A stretch of 11,542 nt of DNA. Source: Deltaproteobacteria bacterium. GTDB lineage: Bacteria > Desulfobacterota > Binatia > Binatales > Binataceae. This document shows positions 7,341-11,542 of this stretch, piece by piece. The position numbers and the translations under genes were made by a program. Every line of letters begins with the position of its first letter. Positions within the stretch are counted from its first letter, which is position 1. Under the pieces are notes generated by a model. That model was given only the letters and a program-made list of their open reading frames with translations, was not told the DNA's origin and did no database searches. The stretch covers positions 1-11,542 of the forward strand of contig JAJXYM010000063.1 of assembly GCA_021780585.1 (NCBI GenBank). The letters run 5' to 3'.

Positions 7341-9071
7341 ATGCTCAGGAAACGACACTTGGCAGTCGCCGCCAGCGCTATCTTCATGGCGGCATCGGTC
7401 GGGCAATTCTCGCCCGCGCAAGCGAAGAGCTCGGCGCGCGGCCACAGCCTTGGCGGCATCCGCCACGTGCTGCTGATCAGCGTGGACGGTATGCATGCGC
7501 TCGACCTCGCGAATTGCTCCAAAGGGATGAGCGACGTGAACGGAGGAGCGCCGTTTTGTCCCAACCTTGCGCAGCTCGCGCAGAGCGGGGTCGCTTACAG
7601 CGAGACCTCGACTTCCCGGCCGTCGGATTCGTTCCCCGGCCTGATGGCGATCGTGACGGGCGGTTCGCCGCGCACCGTCGGCGCTTATTACGATGTCGCC
7701 TACGATCGCTCGCTCGACCCGCCCGCCGCCACCACCGGCAACGGCGTCGCCGCGGGACCATGCACCGCCGGCGCGCCGCCCACCGGCAGCCGGACGGAGT
7801 TCGACGAGGGCATCGATTTCGACCAGACCCAGCTCAATGGCGGAGCGCCAGCCGGGGTTGACGGCGGGATCGCGTCGATCGATTCGAGCAAGCTCGATCG
7901 CGATCCGGCCAACGGCTGCAAACCCGTCTATCCGTGGAGTTTCGTGCGCACCAACACGATCTTCGGCGTCGTGCATCAGGCCGGCGGATACACCGCGTGG
8001 TCCGACAAGCATCCGTCGTATTCGTCGGTCTCGGGCGGCGGTTCCAGCGCCAATGTCGACGATTACTATTCGCCCGAAATCAACTCGACCGTTATCAACC
8101 TGCCGGGCGTGACGACGGCGACCGGGATGTCCTGCGCGGTCATTCCCGACCCCTCGCAGACCGGTTCGTGGACCGACAGCTTCCTGAATATCCAGTGCTA
8201 CGACACGCTCAAGGTTGACGCGATTCTCAACGAAATAAATCGCAAGACGCACGACGGCAAAGCCTCGGCGCCCGTGCCCGCCGTGTTCGGGATGAATTTC
8301 CAGGCGGTCAGCGTCGGGGAAAAACTGATCGAGAAAAACGTCGCCACGGGCGGATATCTCGACGCGATCGGCACGCCCAGCCCGGCGTTGATCGGCGAAA
8401 TTGAATTCGCCGACGCCTCGATCGGCGCGATGGTCGCCACGTTGAAAAAGCAACACCTGCTCAATTCGACGCTGATCGTGATCACCGCCAAGCACGGCCA
8501 GTCGCCGATCGATCCCGCGCGTTTTTTCCCGATTCCGGGCCATAGCGGGAATAATGGCGAGTCGCCCGCGACGCTCCTCGCGTCCTACCTGCCGGATTCC
8601 GAATCGCCCAACAACCCGAATGGAATCGGACCTACGGAGGACGATATCTCCCTCCTGTGGCTGACCAATTCGAGCGACACCGCCGCCGCGGTAGCGATTC
8701 TTGAGGCCAACGCGGCTTTGGCTGGAATCGGCGAGATCTTCTCCGGCCCCGCGTTGAGCCTGATCTATGGCGCGCCCGGACTGGCGCCGAACGGCGACCC
8801 GCGCGTCCCGGACATCGTCGTCGCCCCCAACGTCGGCGTGGTCTACACCGGCAGCGCCAAGAAGCTGGCGGAACATGGCGGCTTCTCGCATGACGACACC
8901 AACGTGATCATGCTGGTCTCCAATCCGAAGATCCAGCCGACCACGATCACCGCCGCGGTCACGACGATGCAGGTGGCGCCGACGATCGTGGCGGCCCTCG
9001 GACTCGATCCGCAAAGCCTGCAGGCGGTTCAGATGGAAGGAACGCAGGTTCTGCCCGGCCTCGACTTCTAG
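7341..9071 (+). CDS. Secreted alkaline phosphatase superfamily protein (NPP/phosphodiesterase-like)
   Basis: Exported protein of 576 residues. A Sec signal peptide is clear: MLRKRH, a hydrophobic core, then AQA|K with cleavage after residue 28. The fold is recognisable from the first metal-ligand strand, HVLLISVDGMH with Asp49, and the nucleophile region RPSDSFPGLMAIVTGG, where Ser97 stands at the Thr position of nucleotide pyrophosphatase/phosphodiesterases. Further blocks are SDKHPSY (Asp222, His224), VITAKHGQ (Lys384, His385) and AEHGGFSHDD (His512, His517). Related proteins are usually annotated simply as alkaline phosphatase family protein. The usual DxxxH ligand pair is not visible near MNFQAVSVGEK (~318-328), and the Asp-His pair of the second site reads Lys-His, so the two-metal centre differs from that of characterised NPPs. 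Five cysteines (59, 73 and others) could form disulfides in the periplasm. Substrate is unknown; phosphate mono- or diester hydrolysis is the family expectation only. The next gene is convergent. Confidence 0.8.
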   Translation: MLRKRHLAVAASAIFMAASVGQFSPAQAKSSARGHSLGGIRHVLLISVDGMHALDLANCSKGMSDVNGGAPFCPNLAQLAQSGVAYSETSTSRPSDSFPGLMAIVTGGSPRTVGAYYDVAYDRSLDPPAATTGNGVAAGPCTAGAPPTGSRTEFDEGIDFDQTQLNGGAPAGVDGGIASIDSSKLDRDPANGCKPVYPWSFVRTNTIFGVVHQAGGYTAWSDKHPSYSSVSGGGSSANVDDYYSPEINSTVINLPGVTTATGMSCAVIPDPSQTGSWTDSFLNIQCYDTLKVDAILNEINRKTHDGKASAPVPAVFGMNFQAVSVGEKLIEKNVATGGYLDAIGTPSPALIGEIEFADASIGAMVATLKKQHLLNSTLIVITAKHGQSPIDPARFFPIPGHSGNNGESPATLLASYLPDSESPNNPNGIGPTEDDISLLWLTNSSDTAAAVAILEANAALAGIGEIFSGPALSLIYGAPGLAPNGDPRVPDIVVAPNVGVVYTGSAKKLAEHGGFSHDDTNVIMLVSNPKIQPTTITAAVTTMQVAPTIVAALGLDPQSLQAVQMEGTQVLPGLDF

Positions 9072-9087
9072 TCCTCTCCGATCACTC

Positions 9088-9122
9088 AGGCTGGCGGGCG
9101 TCCCCCGGGCGTCCGCCGGCCT
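9088..9122 (+). terminator. Strong hairpin after the phosphatase gene
   Basis: Bases 9088-9103 pair with 9107-9122 around a three-base CCC loop: 16 consecutive pairs, three of them GU (9092-9118, 9098-9112, 9101-9109). The GU pairs become A-C mismatches in the opposite transcript, so the fold is favoured only in + strand RNA, the direction of the gene ending at 9071. Only a weak TT follows. It probably ends or protects the phosphatase transcript and separates it from the convergent hydrolase gene. Confidence 0.6.
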
Positions 9123-9269
9123 TCGCCTCACCTCCAATGGTCCGCGCGACCGGTAATGCGCGAGATCGGATCGACGACGAAAATCCCCACCCGCCGTCCG
9201 CTAAAACCGGAGGTCGGGCCGTTCGCGTGCGTCGTGACTGCGCAACTGTGCCGGACGAGTCGATACTGG

Positions 9270-9289
9270 CGCGCGCCGGCAAGCGCGCG
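9270..9289 (-). terminator. Copied prs terminator-like hairpin, now downstream of the hydrolase gene
   Basis: CGCGCGC at 9270-9276 can pair with GCGCGCG at 9283-9289, a 7-pair stem around a six-base loop. It is the left-repeat version of the hairpin that follows prs at 10947-10968. Read on the - strand it lies ~130 bases past the hydrolase stop, so it would end that transcript. No T-run follows, so function is uncertain. Confidence 0.35.
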
Positions 9290-9301
9290 TGACGGGCCGG
9301 C

Positions 9302-9410
9302 TCATCGATGCGCGATCAGGTCGGCCATCGATTCCCCCACGTTGAGGCGGCTCGCCGCTTCAGCCAGCATCGGCGCCAGCCTCACCACCGCGAGCGGCAG
9401 CGCGCCGCGC
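9302..9410 (-). pseudogene. Orphan 3' fragment of a prs gene
   Basis: On the - strand this encodes the last ~36 residues of a ribose-phosphate pyrophosphokinase, from RGALPL through VGESMADLIAHR and a TGA, in the same register as the intact gene end at 10979. The only residue change is Glu to Ala after ALPL (base 9390). Upstream of 9410 the similarity stops and the frame runs into sequence antisense to nothing recognisable and out of frame with the hydrolase gene, so no start or ribosome binding site belongs to it. It is a non-functional leftover of duplication or insertion. The single substitution in 109 bases says the copy is recent or is kept alike by gene conversion. Confidence 0.85.
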
Positions 9411-9423
9411 ACGTCAATGCCGA

Positions 9424-10782
9424 TTACGGCAATGGCAACGGCAGATTCGGCGATGGCTGAGTCCCGGAATGCACCGCCGTCGTGGCCGCTCCCGCGAGGT
9501 TCAAATACCAATCGCTTGGCAGCGCGCATCCGTCCGCGTCCAGCGTGACGAACGAATATTCCGGCGGGATTCCGGACACCGGCGCCGCAGAGGCTTGCGG
9601 CAGCATCTTGAACATGGCGGTGCCCTCGTTCAACTCGTCGAACATCGCGCCGTAGATCATTGTCGCTCCCGCCCCCATCGCGTCGTACACCTGCCGCCAA
9701 TAGAACGCGCCGCATCGGCGTGGAATCTGATTGCTGACGGGATTCGGCTGGCCCAGCGCGCGGGTCGTATTGGCGAACGAATAACCGGGAAAGATCACCG
9801 GCATATAGTCGACGCCCATCGCGCGCGTCGCCGCCAGATCCGGCGCCCACACGGCGGCGCTGTACGAATCCGCCGAGGCATCGTCCGAGAAACGGCCCAC
9901 CGACCAGGGGCTCAGCACGCCAAGCTCGGGCCACACTTTTCGCCACACGGGATCGGACGAAGCGTCGCGCGTCCCGGTCCGCCAGTATGAAGGCACGCCG
10001 CCCATGATCGTCACGCCGCCGTACCTCGCGCTGGCCGTGTCGAGCGATCTGAACAGATTCAAAGCGTCGTACGGGGTCAGCGAGCGGCCCGCAAAGCCGA
10101 GCCCCCAGAGCCCGAGCAGCGGCCGCCCGCGATGGTGCAGATAGGCAGGGCTGCTCGTGATCCCTTCGCGCTCGAGGTTCGCCCAGTCATGCGTCACGGT
10201 ATACAGCCGGTAGTTCGGCAGTCCTGACAGGTCGTACATGACGAAGAACACGCGGCCGTTGTTTTCGGCCGCCTGGCGAACGTTGGCCAGAACGATGTCG
10301 CGCGCGTCGCGAGTCGGCGCGGCCAGAAGATCCACCGCAAACCGCTGCAAGGCCACGCCGTCCAGCCCGTATTGCCGCATCCATTCAAAATGCGTCTCGA
10401 CAGTCGCCGGATCCGCATCGCTGAACAGATTCACCGGATTCCCGCCGGCGTCCAGCATGCTGGTGGCGCACTGCTCCGAAATTGGATAGTCCGCCGCATT
10501 CGGCAGCATGTCCACGGTCGGATCGGGTCCTATGAACCAGTGCCACCAGCCAACCGACGCGCCGTCGCCCGGGCAGTTGAACCAGCCTTGGTATCCCATG
10601 ATCAGCTTGCCACTCAGCGTGCTGGCGTCGACGATATTCGTGGCTTTGACAAATTGCGCCTTGACCGCGCCCGCCTTGCGGGACATGTCCCGCGCGTGAG
10701 CGGCATCGCCGCCCGCGATCACGAAAAGCGCGACGGCTACCGAAACCGTCAGACGAAGGCGTTTTAGCATATGGAACGTCAT
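9424..10782 (-). CDS. Secreted GH99/GH71-like glycoside hydrolase
   Basis: Exported protein of 452 residues from the chosen ATG at 10782. The signal peptide has basic LKRLR, a hydrophobic core and AHA|R with cleavage after residue 30. The mature part looks like a (beta/alpha)8 glycosidase of the GH71/GH99-like group: LIMGYQGWFNCPGDG and WWHWFIG near the start, then GVALQRFAVD, RVFFVMYDLSG, RPLLGLWGLGF, IMGGVPSYWR, YMPVIFPGYSF, CGAFYWRQ and MIYGAMFDELNEGTAMFK. The last block contains Glu383 and Glu386 in an E-x-x-E-G-T pattern, matching the spacing of the two catalytic glutamates of bacterial GH99 mannanases. Some relatives are annotated as xylosidase/arabinosidase, so the sugar is not known. 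The start is uncertain: GTG 10791, ATG 10782 or ATG 10770 all leave a signal peptide; GGGAG sits close to 10782. The gene follows prs on the same strand and lies wholly between the two 146-base repeats. Confidence 0.8.
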   Translation of the reverse strand: MTFHMLKRLRLTVSVAVALFVIAGGDAAHARDMSRKAGAVKAQFVKATNIVDASTLSGKLIMGYQGWFNCPGDGASVGWWHWFIGPDPTVDMLPNAADYPISEQCATSMLDAGGNPVNLFSDADPATVETHFEWMRQYGLDGVALQRFAVDLLAAPTRDARDIVLANVRQAAENNGRVFFVMYDLSGLPNYRLYTVTHDWANLEREGITSSPAYLHHRGRPLLGLWGLGFAGRSLTPYDALNLFRSLDTASARYGGVTIMGGVPSYWRTGTRDASSDPVWRKVWPELGVLSPWSVGRFSDDASADSYSAAVWAPDLAATRAMGVDYMPVIFPGYSFANTTRALGQPNPVSNQIPRRCGAFYWRQVYDAMGAGATMIYGAMFDELNEGTAMFKMLPQASAAPVSGIPPEYSFVTLDADGCALPSDWYLNLAGAATTAVHSGTQPSPNLPLPLP

Positions 10783-10843
10783 CGCTCCCACAGATCACCC
10801 GGAATTTCGACTGTGACCCGCTTTCCGGGCAGAGCGACAATCT

Positions 10844-10860
10844 CCCAAATCCACTTTGGG
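10844..10860. repeat. Inverted repeat upstream of the hydrolase gene
   Basis: CCCAAA (10844-10849) and TTTGGG (10855-10860) flank a five-base spacer, about 60-75 bases before the hydrolase start. It could be a short operator or an RNA stem in the leader. No convincing -35/-10 pair for the - strand was found in 10783-10941, so the hydrolase gene may depend on read-through from prs. Confidence 0.3.
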
Positions 10861-10941
10861 ACGCAAGCCGTCGCACTTCTGGAATGCGTCAGCGCCACCG
10901 GCGCGAAGTTCGTCGAAATTGACCGAAGCGGCGAAACCCGA

Positions 10942-11087
10942 ACTGGCGCGCGCCGGCGATCGCGCGCGACGGGCCGGCTCATCGATGCGCGATCAGGTCG
11001 GCCATCGATTCCCCCACGTTGAGGCGGCTCGCCGCTTCAGCCAGCATCGGCGCCAGCCTCACCACCTCGAGCGGCAGCGCGCCGCGC
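10942..11087. repeat. Right copy of the 146-base direct repeat
   Basis: Covers the last ~109 bases of the intact prs gene and the 37 bases after its stop. It is 142/146 identical to 9265-9410, in the same orientation. On this side the sequence continues smoothly into the prs coding region, so this copy is in its natural context. Confidence 0.93.
10947..10968 (-). terminator. GC hairpin just after prs
   Basis: CGCGCGC (10947-10953) can pair with GCGCGCG (10962-10968), a 7-pair stem with an eight-base loop, starting ~10 bases after the prs stop on the - strand. Only a short TT and a later TTT follow, so it is at best a weak intrinsic terminator. Confidence 0.35.
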
Positions 11088-11542
11088 GCCGGAATCGGCA
11101 GGCTGTCGCTGACGACGATTCGCCTGATCGGCAACGCCGCCAATCGCGCGATCGCGGGACCGACCAGCAGCGCGTGCGTCGCCGCCACCGTGATCTCGGG
11201 TTTGCATCCGCCGGCGATCAACGCGGCCGCCGCCGCCGCGATCGTGCCGCCAGTCGAGATCATGTCATCGATGATTATCGGCGTGCGCCCCGCCACCTCT
11301 CCGACCACGCCGCGCACGGTCACTTCTTCTCCGCTCAGGCGAATCTTGTGCGCGATCGCGATCGGCCGCCGCAGCAAATCCGCATAGCGTTCCGCGAGCT
11401 TGACCGCGCCCAGATCGGGCGCGACGATTACGCCGCCGTCGCCGGGCAGATCCGCCAGCGCGTTGGCCAGCAGCGGCACGGCGCTGAGATGCTCCAGCGG
11501 CAGGTCGAAGAATCCCTCCAACGAAGCAGTGTGCGGATCAAC
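10979..11542 (-). CDS. prs: Ribose-phosphate pyrophosphokinase, C-terminal part (gene continues past the window)
   Basis: Makes PRPP from ribose 5-phosphate and ATP for nucleotide, histidine and tryptophan synthesis in the cytoplasm. The 187 visible residues are the C-terminal ~60% of the family's ~315. The frame is open to the right edge, where VDPHTASLEGFFDLPLEHL matches the family's conserved L/D-H-x-x-Q-I-Q-GFFD region; here Thr-Ala-Ser replaces part of it. VIVAPDLGAVKLAERYA follows, then the mobile loop HKIRLSGEEV, which lacks the bacterial K-R-R triad and resembles archaeal-like members, then the PRPP loop DDMISTGGT at 11243-11269 with Ser where E. coli has Asp. The end VGESMADLIAHR matches the family C-terminus. 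A TTG at 11521 is internal, not a start. Because of the altered loop this may be a second, divergent PRPP synthetase rather than the only one; the missing N-terminus with the ATP site would help decide. Confidence 0.87.
   Translation of the reverse strand, partial: VDPHTASLEGFFDLPLEHLSAVPLLANALADLPGDGGVIVAPDLGAVKLAERYADLLRRPIAIAHKIRLSGEEVTVRGVVGEVAGRTPIIIDDMISTGGTIAAAAAALIAGGCKPEITVAATHALLVGPAIARLAALPIRRIVVSDSLPIPARGALPLEVVRLAPMLAEAASRLNVGESMADLIAHR

Larger units (their letters stand above)
9265..9410. repeat. Left copy of a 146-base direct repeat (prs 3' end plus downstream)
   Basis: Matches 10942-11087 at a constant offset of 1677 bases with no gaps and four substitutions (9281, 9283, 9290, 9390), so 142 of 146 bases agree. 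Beyond 9410 and before 9265 the two sites diverge sharply. The right copy is the genuine end of the prs gene; this one has no prs gene attached. It begins 14 bases after the stop codon of the hydrolase gene. In the gap 9072-9423 the rest (9123-9264) shows no convincing gene. Confidence 0.93.

Noticed and set aside
9156..9548. A 130-codon + strand frame across the left repeat
   Set aside because: No Shine-Dalgarno and no domain pattern; it runs antisense over the prs fragment and the end of the hydrolase gene.
9302..9946. A 214-codon - strand frame ending in the prs tail, which might look like a second prs or a fusion
   Set aside because: Only the last ~36 residues are prs-like; the rest is the hydrolase coding region read in a different frame.
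9413..10941. Transposon explanation for the repeated flanks
   Set aside because: No transposase, no terminal inverted repeats and repeats of 146 bases, far longer than target-site duplications of known insertion sequences.

Overview
The window is GC-rich DNA from a Gram-negative bacterium: it encodes an outer-membrane TolC-type channel, an RND pump and two proteins with Sec-type signal peptides. It looks chromosomal. The taxon cannot be fixed from the sequence. A GC-rich proteobacterium, acidobacterium or a related uncultured lineage would all fit. The sulfide:quinone oxidoreductase suggests contact with reduced sulfur.

Left block, 1-7104, all on the + strand and tightly packed: the end of a TolC-family channel gene (start lies before the window), a periplasmic adaptor that follows with no gap, a sulfide:quinone oxidoreductase (SQR), and a 1085-residue RND permease. 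The layout reads as one operon encoding a complete tripartite efflux pump, with a sulfide-oxidising flavoenzyme placed between adaptor and permease. SQR keeps the three redox cysteines known from the Acidithiobacillus ferrooxidans enzyme. The 5' leader of SQR holds three complementary arms (GGAG/CTCC/GGAG) that could form either of two hairpins, one of which covers the ribosome binding site.

Middle block, 7105-9264: a 236-base gap with a GC hairpin, a 10-base direct repeat and a TATAAT element, then a secreted protein of the alkaline phosphatase superfamily with several metal-ligand positions changed, then a strong hairpin that pairs well only in the + transcript.

Right block, 9265-11542, all on the - strand: the 3' part of a ribose-phosphate pyrophosphokinase (prs) gene that runs off the right edge, then a secreted GH99/GH71-like glycoside hydrolase gene. 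The last ~109 bases of prs plus 37 bases downstream (146 bases, 4 mismatches) are repeated exactly 1677 bases away on the far side of the glycoside hydrolase gene. The hydrolase gene therefore sits between direct repeats of a housekeeping gene's 3' end, as expected for DNA inserted at, or duplicated with, that end. This is the most notable structure in the window. No integrase, transposase, tRNA, rRNA or CRISPR array was seen.
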